NCBI GenBank assembly: GCA_000708835.1
Contig: DF237817.1
Coordinates: forward strand, 1-26,970
Direction of reading: 5' to 3'
Source: Klebsormidium nitens
Lineage: Eukaryota; Streptophyta; Klebsormidiophyceae; Klebsormidiales; Klebsormidiaceae
DNA: 26,970 bases
The translations under genes and the position numbers were made by a program. This document shows positions 1 through 11,600 of the stretch, piece by piece (positions within the stretch are counted from its first letter, which is position 1; every line of letters starts with the position of its first letter). The notes under the pieces were generated by a model. The model was not told the origin of the DNA. It saw only the letters and a program-made list of their open reading frames with translations, and did not search any database.

Positions 1-771
1 TACCTTGCGATCGTTATGTGCGCATGCATGCCTATATCTAGCTAATATTAGGTATAGTATTAAACTAGCTATATACTAAGTGACAGGCGTGTGCACAGTA
101 GCCGCCATATGTGCACATCACGCGGCCGCGGCGGGGCCCGCGTCAGGGCTGAGTCTGTCACAGCCCGGCACAATCCGCGACTCGATCCGTGGTCGCTAGG
201 ATAATCTTCTAAAATCTCCGACATCCTTTTGTATGCCGGGAATTCCCATTGCACGATCGACGATGGCGAATCTTTGGCAGGCAAATTGCGGTGGATCGAA
301 TATTTTAGCTGGCGCAGGCTTCATTGCGCTAAGGACGTCGATGACTACGACGCGTGAGCAGAGATTACGATTGATGTCGCTGTTGTTCCCGAGATGCATG
401 ATCGAGGTGGAACTAGCTGGCTAGCTCTTGCGGCTTCAGAGCATGCAAGGCACAGTCCCTGCCGGCACCTTGAAAACCACATGCATGCCTTTTGTTATCT
501 AACATCGTATTAAACAAATGCAACGCTGTAGCAGCATGCGCCATGCCATGGCTTCCTAAGCCTGTTGGTTCCTTACAAAGAGATACAAAAAGTTGATGCA
601 TGATCAATCGACCGTCCCATTCAAATTGACCCCTAACTTACCATATACTCGTCATGCCAGAAAGCATCTGCAACAAGACCTTACCAATATGATTCGAACA
701 TGGCAGCGCCGGATTGCTAGCTAACTCTTGTCGATCCATCGAGGACACCATGCACAATAGAAACCGTTCTG
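1..771. other. Intergenic stretch downstream of TML
   Basis: No gene was recognised here. Short open frames occur on both strands (for example 196-399 minus and 233-424 plus), but they overlap each other, resemble no family I know and lack coding character. The right end must hold the 3' untranslated region of the minus-strand TML gene. Confidence 0.6.
573..577 (-). terminator. Possible TGTAA polyadenylation signal of TML
   Basis: The minus strand reads TGTAA here, about 195 nt beyond the TML stop codon. TGTAA is the usual poly(A) signal of green algae, and the distance suits a 3' untranslated region. A five-base motif is common by chance, so this is only a candidate. Confidence 0.3.
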
Positions 772-3700
772 TCAGAAGAAGTTCAAGGACTGGCTGCTGA
801 AGGGCTGTGCAGACCTGCCGGTATCCGAAATCCCTGCTGCACTCTGTTTAGGTGAGTCGAAGGCTGAACTCTTTTGTCGATTGAGCTCGTCGAGTGGCCT
901 GCGAGCGGGCTCATCACCAAGCGCGTCAAAGCCGAAGCTGTCGAACCTGAGCACCTTCTGGCTCTCAGCAGGACTTGCACTCTCAACATGGTCATACCCG
1001 TCGCTTGCAGCCGTCCCAGGCTGCTGGAAGAAATCGCTGTTCTGGCCGGCCCCTTCCTGCATACTGCCATCCTCCTCCTCCACTGGCACCGCCAGCGGCA
1101 CTCCCGTCTCCATGCTCTCATTCTGCAATGCCTCCTCGGGCGGGGCGGTCTCCTGAGCGCCTGAGGCCAGCGCGCTGAATTCGTCTCCTAGCACACTAGT
1201 GGCTTTTTCTGCGGGATAGGCCAGGTACACGCCCGTGCTCCAGGTGTGCTCCCCTGCCACAAACGGCGGGGCGCCCCCCTCGGTGGCGGGCCGCAGGAAC
1301 ATGGCCGACAGCAGGTACCCCGGGCTGACGGCCACCACGCGTGCATTCAGGGCCGCCAGGCTCTGCTGCGGCGCGACCCCGGTGAGGGCCACACGCAGGC
1401 GGCCAGGCGGAGCCCCGGGGACAACCGCGGGCACAGTCCAACGAAGCTGGCGCTCCTTCTTGACCCACACGCCGCGTGGTGAGAAGTGCAGGGCTTCCGG
1501 GGAGAAGGGCAGGGAAAGGAGGAAGAGCACGTTGGGCAGCGGGGCCAGCAGTGCGGGATTGGCCACATACTGCAGCAGCACGGCCACGCGCCCCCCAGGC
1601 CTGCGCCGCACAGCTAGATGAAGCCGCATGGGGAGAGGGGTAGCGGCGGCAGTCAGCCGGTACTTGGCGAGGACGAGGGGGCTGGGAGGGCCCGCCCCGA
1701 GTGCAGGCGGGATGGTAGCATGGAACACGCCGGGGCCCACTCGCGTAGTGGTTTGCTTGTTGACTGCAACAGTCTTCACCCCTGCCGCCCCATCCAGGCG
1801 GAAAGCCAGCTGCAGCGCCTCCTCGGACGTCGCTGCCATCTTGCGGGGGGGCGCTTGCAGCCGCAGCTCCCCCTGGAGGCCGGCCCTGCGCAGTGCGGCC
1901 CCATGGAACTCGGCGTGCACCGCCTCCGCCACCCACAGCACCGCCGCCCGTGTTGCCGCCCCGCTGCCACTGCTGCCAGCAGCCCCAGCAGGTAGGCCCG
2001 CTACTGTTCCGTTCTCTGTGGCGGGGCCCTTTTGCCTAACTTCTGCCGCAGTCCACTCCCCTCCAATGGCCGGTCCCGTGCTGGCTGCGAGGGCCAGCGC
2101 CAGCGCGTCTCCACTAGCCGCCGCATCGGGCCCAGGAGCGGCGCTTTCTTCGAGAGCCAGCCCGTCAAAACCCCCTCCAAACGCTTCCTCCCCAAAGCCA
2201 GCCACCAGTTGGTCACCCCCAAATGCATCTTCGCCTGCTTCAAAGTCCTGAAAGCCGGCCGCATCCTCCGCCCCAAAGCCTGGCCCGCCTTCCCCCCCGT
2301 CCAAAGTTGCTAGCCCCGCCGAGAGTTCTGCCAGCGCGGCCACACTGTCTGTTGAGCCTACGGCGCGAGTGAAGCCCGCGCTGAAGTCGTCGCCCTTGGC
2401 AGCCGGCAGTGCAAAGGGGTCGCGCGGCTCCTCAGGCGCCGCCTCCGGGCCCGGCGCTGCAGCAGGGGCGTCGTCCTTGCGAGGCGCCACACCCTGCGCT
2501 TCCATGACCGCATCGCCCGCTTGCAGCAGCGCTTCAGGCAGCTCGAATGAGGTGTGGGCCAGCACCTGCAAGGCACGTCAGAAAGACCAAGGAAGCTTCA
2601 TGGCAAGTGGAAAGACATAAGAGGGAACACTTAGTATCAACCTCCAAGCTCGCTCTGCATCTGAAGCCAACAGTGCCAACTAACACCCTAGGACAGCACA
2701 GTAGTCTTGCATTGCTGATGCCACATGGCCACTGCACTGCTGCCCCTGTTGCGCTGGCCTCGTTTGCGAGGGCGTAGGCGCCCACCAGCTGGAACCGCGC
2801 GCCTCACCTGAGCTGTGCTGACCCGCTCCAGCGGGCCTTGCCGAGCGGTGCCCCAAGTGTCGGCACCACGTGCCTGCACCTCTGCCAAGCTGGCAGCCCC
2901 CGCATCTGTGGTGGCATTGCCCCCGGCCGCCACAATTGCTGCTGCAGCGGTGCCGGCATTGCCCAGCGCCGACATGAGGTTGCTCAGCTGGGTGGAGCTG
3001 GCGCCATGCAGGATGGCATCCAGAGCAAGGTACACCTGACAGACCGCAAAAAACAATTATTGAATGAAGGAACCAACATACCACCGCCCGGGCAGACCGT
3101 GTGACTCTCAAATACTACAAGTAGGATGATGCCCCTTCTGGCAACATGCAGGATGGCATCCCAGAACAGTAGAAGCGGGGCAACGCACAAGTAGCGTTCG
3201 ACACCGAACTCCATATGGGATGTAGGCTTGACACACGTCTTCACCTCAGCATACTTGCGGTTGACTTTCTCGGCCGTCACATCCACTCCGCGGCAGGCAG
3301 CCACCAGGATGCTGCAGACAGAGATGGGGCAGGTCAGAACTGACAAAGAAGCTTGATAACAGCAAGCACACGTCGGTCATTGCAAGTCAACAGCTGAAGT
3401 TCTTACACCCCACCTGTGGGGACGCTGCTCCTTCGAGTCACTGTGGCGCAACTCCGAAGAGGTCATGATACAAGAAAATATGCGATAGCGCAGGAGAGTC
3501 TCGTCTCAGGAAAACCACCCCGAGCTGGCCCCCAAGCCTGGCTTGGGATGCTCCCCAGCTGCGTCTGGGGCACATACCTGACTGCCTGGTTGACGGTGCT
3601 GGTGCAGTCAAAAACGTTGTTAGAGCAGTCATCCTGGTCCGCACTGCTGATGCCCAGCACGTACACCGAGTTGACAAGACGGTACACCACGCGGAACCTG

Positions 3701-4505
3701 CAACACCAGCAAACAGTAGGCACCCCATCAAGTCAATGCAGGAAACACACATGCAGACGAACAAGAGACAACCTCCACATGGGAAACAAGCAGAAATTGA
3801 TTATACATGGTACTGTCATCAACTGGGATATGAGAAGGGTGAATGCTGCAACGTCGATATTGAAGGCCGCAGAGAGAGAGAGAGTTGGCAACTGACTTGC
3901 CCAACACTTACTTGCTGTCTTCTCCCACGACCACTTGCCCACTCGATGCTGTGAGCGCATCATCCCCAACGCTGAGTGGAACAAAGTAGCCTCCAGTTAG
4001 AGGCAGGTGCTCATCGGCCAAGTGCAGTGTCAGACACAGGCAAGATCCCCATGGAAGTAGAAAGGTTTCAGCATAATCATGTCAGCAAGTTTCTCTCCAA
4101 TTGCTACCTCTCTCTTGATGCTTCAAAATAGTCTCCTGAGCAGAGCGTTTCTCACATGTCCGTGTTTGCTGAACTTGCTGCAGTGTCAAAGGCTTCTCTA
4201 GTTGCTTGAAAGCTGTAGGACGCCGCAGCGGCACGTGCTGGAGGAAACCACTCTCGCCTGCAACTCCAGAGGGGAACAGGCATTGATGACCTGGGATAGG
4301 GTCAGAGAGGGCGGACGTTGTGCCAATTGCCGTTGATCACCAGAGCATGCAAACAAAAGCAATCTCAGAGGAGGAAACAAGCACCTGACGAAAGATCGAT
4401 AGGGCATTGGTCCGATATCCCAAAGGAAAATGTGTTTGTCACTTACGTTTGCAAGAGGATGTCAGGACCCCGAAGCGGCTGTATTGACAATGCTAAGCAA
4501 GCCAT
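772..4505 (-). CDS. TML: TML, muniscin-like subunit of the TPLATE/TSET endocytic complex
   Basis: This subunit of the plant TPLATE (TSET) adaptor complex acts in clathrin-mediated endocytosis at the plasma membrane. Exons in order of translation are 4447-4505, 4156-4257, 3912-3971, 3578-3697, 3245-3311, 2808-3035 and 772-2565, giving 2,430 nt and 809 residues. The start ATG at 4505 opens MACLALSIQPLRGPDILLQT, which matches the start of Arabidopsis TML as I remember it; REWFPPAR, RVVYRLVNSVYVLGI, VNQAVS and ACRGVDVT follow in the same order. Residues 1-210 are the longin-like N-terminal part. Residues 213-420 are a low-complexity linker rich in Ala, Gly, Asp and Phe with a DPF motif near residue 262. 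Residues about 421-661 are the mu-homology domain (VHAEFHGAALRRAGLQGEL; LQYVANP). An acidic tail runs to residue 809. The protein is longer than I recall for land-plant TML because of the linker and tail. All six introns are GT-AG and keep phase. It is head to head with the PHD gene. Confidence 0.93.
3871..3884 (+). repeat. (AG)7 microsatellite in a TML intron
   Basis: Seven AG dinucleotides lie inside the intron 3698-3911 of TML. On the transcribed strand this is a CT run, a neutral simple repeat with no sign of function. Confidence 0.9.
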
Positions 4506-5651
4506 GATCAGCAGGCTTCTTTGGCGCGATCACTATCTTGGGGAGGAATGCAGCTAGTGAATCTAGAATTAGAGCTGCCCAATGGTCAACGAATCTGAAC
4601 TAGAACTCAGTGCGTTCCTGCCTCCAAAGGAACAACCTATTGATGCAGAATTGTTAGCTTAGAATCAATTGTTAGCTTATGGTCCGCTTCCTGCCCCAAT
4701 TAGCCCTAGGGCGCCTAATGGTGTGTAGCAGCTTCCTGCCTCGAGCGCAGGACGTCCTGGCCCAAGCCTGGCCCACCGGGGCGCCTACCGTACTGTAGAT
4801 ACGGTACGCCAACGGTACACTGCAAGAATCCGCTCCATGGAAGTCGAGACAACACCTTGGTCACAAACCGAAATGTGAATGACTCCTCGCAATGTATTTG
4901 GTACACCACAACAAACATTTGTCACGCAAATTCACACCGCTATAGCGCAAAAACTCATTTTCGCCGTTCTTGGTACCGTAGCAGGTAGCTTGTTGGAACC
5001 CTCAAGGCTAAAGAAGTTTTGCGGCCTGAGGCCAGAGGGCGCAGACGCCCAGCCAGAAAACCTACGGCTTGTAACGTCCAGTAGCGAGCAGACCGTATGG
5101 GCCTCCACCGCGGGCGCGTCCACGAAATTTTGCACACGTCTTATATGGCCTGTTGGCTACCATTTCCACCCATTTTCGGGTCGGCGCATCCGGTGGAGCC
5201 CTCAGTGTCAAGGACGAAGTGAACCTATGTCTGAAATTCACAGCTATATAAAATGGAAATTCGGGCATTAAAAAGGACCGGCCGAATGACACCCAATGAT
5301 GGCGGAAACTTGTACTTAAAGAACGTTTTGGGACATTTTGGGACCTAGCCAAGTCGTTTTGACCTTGTGAGCGGTTTGGATATGATGATTCCGCCTGCTT
5401 ACAATTTTGCTCGCGCCAACATTTTGGCTGCCGTCTGCGCCCGAGTCTGCCTGAGGCTGCAGTCTGCTACTCCCGCCAAAACCCTTGCAAGGACTCGCCG
5501 GAGTGCTTGCCATGATCATGATGGCATTGGCATTGTTTTCCAGCTGTAGCTGTGCCAACGGTGGAGTTCGGGTTCCTCCTCCAATGCAATGCCTACCACC
5601 CATGGAAGCTGAAGTCAGGATCGGTTGCTTCTTTCCTCCTCCTCCTTGGAT
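4506..5651. promoter_or_regulatory. Divergent intergenic region between TML and the PHD gene
   Basis: These 1.1 kb separate two head-to-head start codons and must contain both 5' leaders and promoters. A TATA-like run, TATATAAAA, lies at 5245-5253 on the plus strand, about 400 nt before the PHD ATG; it may be chance. A short stretch at 4786-4815 has three GTAC cores. Near 5320-5345 the string TTTTGGGAC occurs twice. Open frames here (for example 4879-5271 plus) overlap frames on the other strand and resemble nothing known, so I call no gene. Confidence 0.5.
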
Positions 5652-8600
5652 ATGTCTCACCCCTTTGATCCAAATTCAACTTGGAGTTCCGACAATTCGC
5701 AAGGTCGTTCTGGGTTGTTTTCTGGTGAGCAGGGTAATGGTCAGGGTCCACGCAAGCATTGCACCTTCGAAAGGTTGATCGATGGTGGCCACCAAGAACA
5801 AGGAGCAGGAATGGTTACAATCTCAGATGATTCAGCGGTTGTTGAGTGCATCGCGATCCGCATCTACTTCGTGGATCACTTTGTGCCGCTGTGGGGAGGT
5901 TGATGGTCACCCACTTGCGTCGTGAGGACAGAAGTACATGGAATTTGTCAGTGGCGGAATGGACGCCTACCACCAGGCCCTAAAGGCCCTTGCGCTGGCC
6001 CCTCCTCTCAACAAGCCATCTGAGCTTGACCGCATTGAGCCGCTGTTTGGCCAGGGTAGTTCGGGCGGTTCAGGTGTTAGCCGCAGCGATGGGAAGAAGA
6101 GCCGGGCAAGGAAGGGCACAGGACGGGGAAGCAAGAGCAAGAAGCACAAGGGGAAGGCAGGGCCTGGTGCCGAAGCAAGCGTGCAGACATTCTGGGCGCA
6201 GGTGGGAGGCGCTTTCTGAAGTCCTTGAAATTTCGCCTCCACAAATGTTCCTGAAGTGGCCACTTATTAGCAAGCACTGCCCAATGACAGCCTTTTCTAT
6301 CTTTGTAGTAGTGGCGACACGACTGGTCTGGTCTTTGAAAACGGTATTTGCTCATCAGGTGCTGATACATTGGAGTCAGAAGAGAGTCTGTGATACTGAG
6401 CGCCTTGAAACCTGAGAAGGATTAGAGAAGCGGTGTAGAATGCTTTTTCTTCATCTTCCAATTGCAGCACAAGAAACTCTGCCCCTTTTTTGCCACCCAT
6501 CTCAAGCGTGGCAGAGAGCTGCCAGGTGAATCAGTCTCAGCAGATTCTGAGGGCCGTTTATTGCTGCATCATTAGACCTGAAGACACCACGTGGCAAGAT
6601 TTTATATTTTTCTATCCTGTTGGGCAAGGTTGATCAGGTACTGAGCAGGTTTACTTTGAGACGCTTTATGGTTTTGACACAGGTCCAAAAGAAGGGCTTG
6701 CTGATTGTTGTTGTCTCTCAACAGAATTGTTGAAGGTGCTGGTTGAAGGAGCTCGCCCCTTGCTTTATTTGGTGCAGGTTGAGGACTACTTCCGGGACGT
6801 GCGCGATGCTGATGTGCAGCTGTTGGCGCCGCGGCCGCCTTTGGAGCAGGACCCGCAGCTGGCTGTGCCGCGGCTCGGGCGGCCGTATTGGCAGGTGTGG
6901 CAGGAGGAGGACGTAGCCCAGCAGCGCTCCAGCAGTGCCGCCCAGCAGAAACAGTCTGCCACAGTGGCCAAGCAGAAGCTGCTGTCAGCCAGCCCTGTGA
7001 GCAAGGCCAAGAAACGGCCTGCAACCGAGACATCCTCTGCCCCGCTCGTCACCTCAGTGGTAAGGCACAATCAGTCCAGGGAGCCTGTCTCGTGCATCCC
7101 GCCATTGTGGCACAAATGAAGCGCATGCGCCTCACGGAGAAAATATCAGAGCCCTGGGCCAGGCACGAATCAAGCATGCCTACGATGTGCTCTTCAAGAC
7201 ATGCGCTGTCTAGTGTGAGTTGCCTCGTATTGTGCCAGTATCACAATTGCCCAGTTCAAGATATGCCGCTTATCTTGTCCCATTGTATCTTTTCTGCAGC
7301 TGTCACCGTTACTTGACGAGAATGATGAGCCCTGCGATGTCTGCTATGAAGGTGATTCCGATGAGCTGAACGAGATTCTGTTCTGCGATGGCTGCGACGT
7401 TGCGGTGCACCAGAACTGCTATGGGGTGGCCACGGTCCCTCGCGGAGAGGAGCCATGGTTTTGCCTGCGCTGCAGTGCGCCGGACCCGAACGCCCTCTCC
7501 TGTGTGCTGTGCCCGCATAAGAAGGGGGCCATGAAACCGGTGGCTGTCGAGGGGGGTCCCCCTGTGGGCCAGCACGCGCACCTCTTCTGTGCCCAGTGGG
7601 TTCCTGAGACGTACATCCGGGAGGGGGATGGGGCAGTCATGAACGTGGGCGGGGTGCTCAAGGAGCGCTATAAGCTGACATGCGTACTGTGCAAGGTCAA
7701 GCAGGGGGTCTGCATCCAGTGCAGCCACGGTGAGGCACCGCCTCCTGCGATGAGGGGGGCCAGAGCTGCATTCCAGCCCAGGACGGCACAGGCTGTCGCT
7801 GAGTGGTCTCCTTGCTCTTGGACACTGATGTGTGCACCTCCTTTGTTGTCAGATGTAAGCTGCTTAACTGCATGCAGGTCATGAGGGCGTGGCTGTGTTT
7901 GGCAGCAAACACTTCTCATTGCAGTGTCGCATGATTATACAGCTTGATGAGAAGAAAAAGAGAAGGCGATTGCAGTGCCCCGAAGAAAAGTGTCCGTGGT
8001 GGCCTTTTATTTTGTGCTCACAGAGTCATTTAGTCCACTTGTGTCGGCCCTGCAGGTCAGTGTGCTGTGGCGTTTCATCCCCTGTGTGCGCGGGCCAATA
8101 AGCTTCAGATGGAGATTGCAAGCAGGGAGGATTCGGAAGAGGTGTGTCTCAGCCTGGGCTCCACTTGATGAGGCAGGGCAAGCATGGAGCTCCTGGTTGT
8201 CTGATCAATGTAAACAGTGCCCGGCATGCGAACAGCTATTGGCTGTGTAACCTAGCAGTTTTCCAACGTGAGCCGTTTCTGAGCCTGGCAGATGCACACG
8301 AGGTCAAGTTAAGGACTGCCCTCCATGAGAAGTTTCTTTGCTCGGCACTCCGCCTTGTTCCGTCCCACTAGCCACCAGAAAGCATCACCATGCAAGCTCA
8401 AAACCTACTTTCACTGACTCAGATGCGGCCATCCTCTCCTGTAAAAATCCACAAGGGGTAGGTTCAAGCCTTGTATCTCAGAAGCAGGTGCCTTCTGGCT
8501 TTCCTTGTGGGTCTGATAGAGATCTGTATCTGCCTTATCAGAGGAAGCCTTGTCACGCTGTACAGGCGGTACTGTTGAGTGCGCTCTTTTCCTGCCACTC

Positions 8601-11600
8601 CTTGTAGTAGTGCACTGCGAGGGCGGCTTGCCCTGATTGCCTCCGCTGGTTGCTACTACGGGCTGCGTTTTGAAAGCTGCGCAATTTTGCTCCTTTTTTC
8701 CAGGTTGAGCTACGCGCTTTTTGTGCCAAGCATTCAAAAGAGCGGCCCGCCCACGTGCTTGACCTGAACCCTCCCCCGGAGCCCCAAGAGGGGCTGCTTC
8801 CCCCGCCAGGAGCGGCCACCAGCGGCCCAGAGACGGACTTGAAGCAACAGGCGGGAGCAGGGCCAGGCAGAGCGCCATTGGGGGAGGCGGCTCAGAGTGG
8901 CTGGACAACTCGCAAGGATGCGATCCCCCCAGGAGCATTGCTGCCCAGCTTTGACAGTGCGGGGAATGAGGAGGCAGCCGGATTCAGGCCAGCGCAGGAC
9001 TGGGCCTCCACTCCTTCAGCAATTAAGGGCAGACCTCTACAGTTGCGCGGCGGGGCGCCTGAGGGGGACGAGACTGAGGATGAAGGGGACGATGAGGACA
9101 TGGCGGGGCTGCCCAGTCCTGTGGAGGGGGGGCTGGCACGCGAATTGGCAACCGACTCCGAGGCTGAGGACGGGGAGGGCAGCGACGATGATGACGAGTA
9201 CGCAGGGCTTGGTGAGGACCCTGGGGGAGTGGCAGACAGAGGGGCCGCAGCAGAGGCACTGCTGCCGGCGGGACCGCTGAACACATTTGAGCTGTCGGTG
9301 CTGGCCCCCGAGGAGCGGCGATACCTGAGCGCGGCAGAGCAGGCGCAGGTGGACAACCTGCTGGCGTGCCTGGACTCCACGGTGCTCATCGAGCTGGCCA
9401 AGGGGGTCATGGCACAGCTCAACATTACGCAGACGGCGCTGGCGCACATGGCGCAGGTGTCGCAGAGCATCCTCTCCTACTGGCTGCACGGCCGCAACCG
9501 ACCTTCGCAGGAGGCCATCAACGTGAAGATGCGCGCCTTCCTGCGCGGCTATTGCATCGCCACCGAGGTGCCTGCCGAGACTGATGACGACGTCGGCACC
9601 TCGTTCGTGGCAGAGGGGCAGTTGCCGTACTACGATGTGGAGGGATACTACCCTCAGGCGGGTTACGCGGTCCTGGAGCAGGACGGGGTGAACAGCCATG
9701 GGGGAGTGAACGGGGGCCCTGCTGGGGGGGCCTACGAGGGGGTGAGTGAGGGGTCGGAGCTGCTGCACCACCTGGCGGCACGCACTGCCGCTAGCACAGG
9801 GCGCGCGCTACACCACCAGGCTGCACCAGGGGCGGCCTCAGGTCGAGGGGAGGGGGGCCCAACAGGGCCAGAGGAGGACGGGGAGCGCTGGACCTGCAGG
9901 CAGGGAGAGCAGGACAGCAGCAGCAAGGCGGTGGGAGGCGACAGGGAGGAGCAATGGAGGGGGGAGCAGGCAGGAACGGAGCCAGATGGCACGAGTAGCC
10001 GAGCGGGCGCGGCAAGAAAGGCATTGAGAAGCCAGAGGAGGCGGGGAGGGGGGGCAGGTGGCTGGGGTGGAGCAGGGGCCCGACCGGGGGCCGATGCACT
10101 GAGCAGCATACAGCAGAGCGAAGATCATACGGTGGGGCCCATTCTGCAGGAGCATTCGGCATCAATACAGCTGGACCACGAGAGAAACGGAGGCCAGGCT
10201 CAAGAGACGACTGCAGGGCCGAGCTCGGCGCAGCTGCCCCCGGAGAAGCGGCCTGCCGTACCCCCTACCCCGGCCCCTGGACCTCCTGCGGCTGAGGCTG
10301 CTCCGCAGAGTGGGGCGGTGGGCCAGGCCCTCAACGTAACCCCCACCGCTGAGCACGGCATCAGCAGCAGGGTGCGCGGAGCCGCCCGCACCAGTGCTCT
10401 GCGGGCCGCCGCCTCCATGGCTGCGGCAGCAGGGGCAACGGCTGGCCAGGCTGGCCAGCGAGGGGTGTCGGGGCAGAAAAGAGGTGTGCCCCCCCTCGGG
10501 CTGAGCGAGCCGGAGGAGGTGCACGCGTACACACTTGCTTTGGCAGACCCGGGGGGTGCAGGGCGCAAGAGCAATGATGGTGGCAGGGCTCGGGAACCTG
10601 GGGAGCAAGGGGCTGCAGGAAGTGGTGCCGGGCCAGCAAGAGGTGAGGCTGGAAGATACCTTGGAAGGAGAATGTGGGGTCCATACTTCAATGCTGGAAC
10701 CCCACACTGCTTTGCACTCGGCGCCCGCAACTCATATGGTGTTGTACTATTGGGCATCACTCGGTGGCTTTTCCTTGTTTCCGGGAACACAAGTCACGTC
10801 TGCATGTTCGGTATAACGAGCATTCGGTGGTTGTTCGATGGGTCAGTTACAAGCTCAAGTCTTGTAGTGCGTACCATGGAGTTCTACTTGATCTACACGT
10901 GGCAGGGCTAGCTGTCAGCTGCTGGCGCACCGAGTACCAATCGTTTTGGGGGTCAAAGTGAAAGCAGAGTCCATGTTCTCTTTCCATCCGTTCCCTCAGG
11001 AAGCTGCTGCTTGTTTTTAGACGAGGATATCCGCTTCCAGTTCTTCTGTGTGCTCATCGGGCATGGCTGCTGGCCTTGCCCGTCCTTTCCGCTGCTGCAC
11101 CCGTATGCAGGCCCGGCGCTGGGCCAGGCCCTCAGGGCTGTGCTGCCTGGCTCGAGTCTCCCTTTAGAACAGTGGACCCGCTCTGATAGCCTCACACCTC
11201 TGCTGGCCCCCCCTGCAGGCACACCGGGCACGCCCAATGGGGTCAGCCCAATGGGAAATGTGGCGGCGGGCGAGCTGTCAGTGGCGTGGCAGGAGGCGCA
11301 GCTGGCGGCCGCCCGGCCGCTGCTGGGGCAGGCCCCCGAGGACGAGGTGGTGGGCGAGCTGTACGCGCAGCAGGCCGCCCTCTTGGCGCAGCTGGCGGCC
11401 AACGGCGCCCGCGCGGCACGACTGCTGCAGCAGCTGCTCCCGTGGCTGCCGGCGCAGCTGCGTGGTGCGCGCGTACGCGGGGAGCAGGCGCGTCTGGTGG
11501 ACCTGTACCTGGCGGCGGAGAAGGAGGCCAAGAAGCACGACCGCAAGCTCAAGAAGGACAAAGAGGCGGCCGCGCTGCTCGCAGCAGCCACCGCCGCCGC

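Noticed and set aside
1618-2313. Long plus-strand open frames opposite the TML last exon
   Set aside because: They are antisense shadows of a GC-rich coding exon; the minus strand carries the conserved mu-homology domain.
4879-5660. Overlapping open frames on both strands between TML and the PHD gene
   Set aside because: They overlap each other on opposite strands, match nothing known, and lie in the divergent promoter region.
7100-7211. Possible extra coding exon in the PHD gene, ending at a strong GTGAGTT donor
   Set aside because: It would fit phase at its 3' end, but no convincing acceptor with a pyrimidine tract precedes it. Joining 7059 directly to 7300 keeps phase and gives a normal 240-nt intron.
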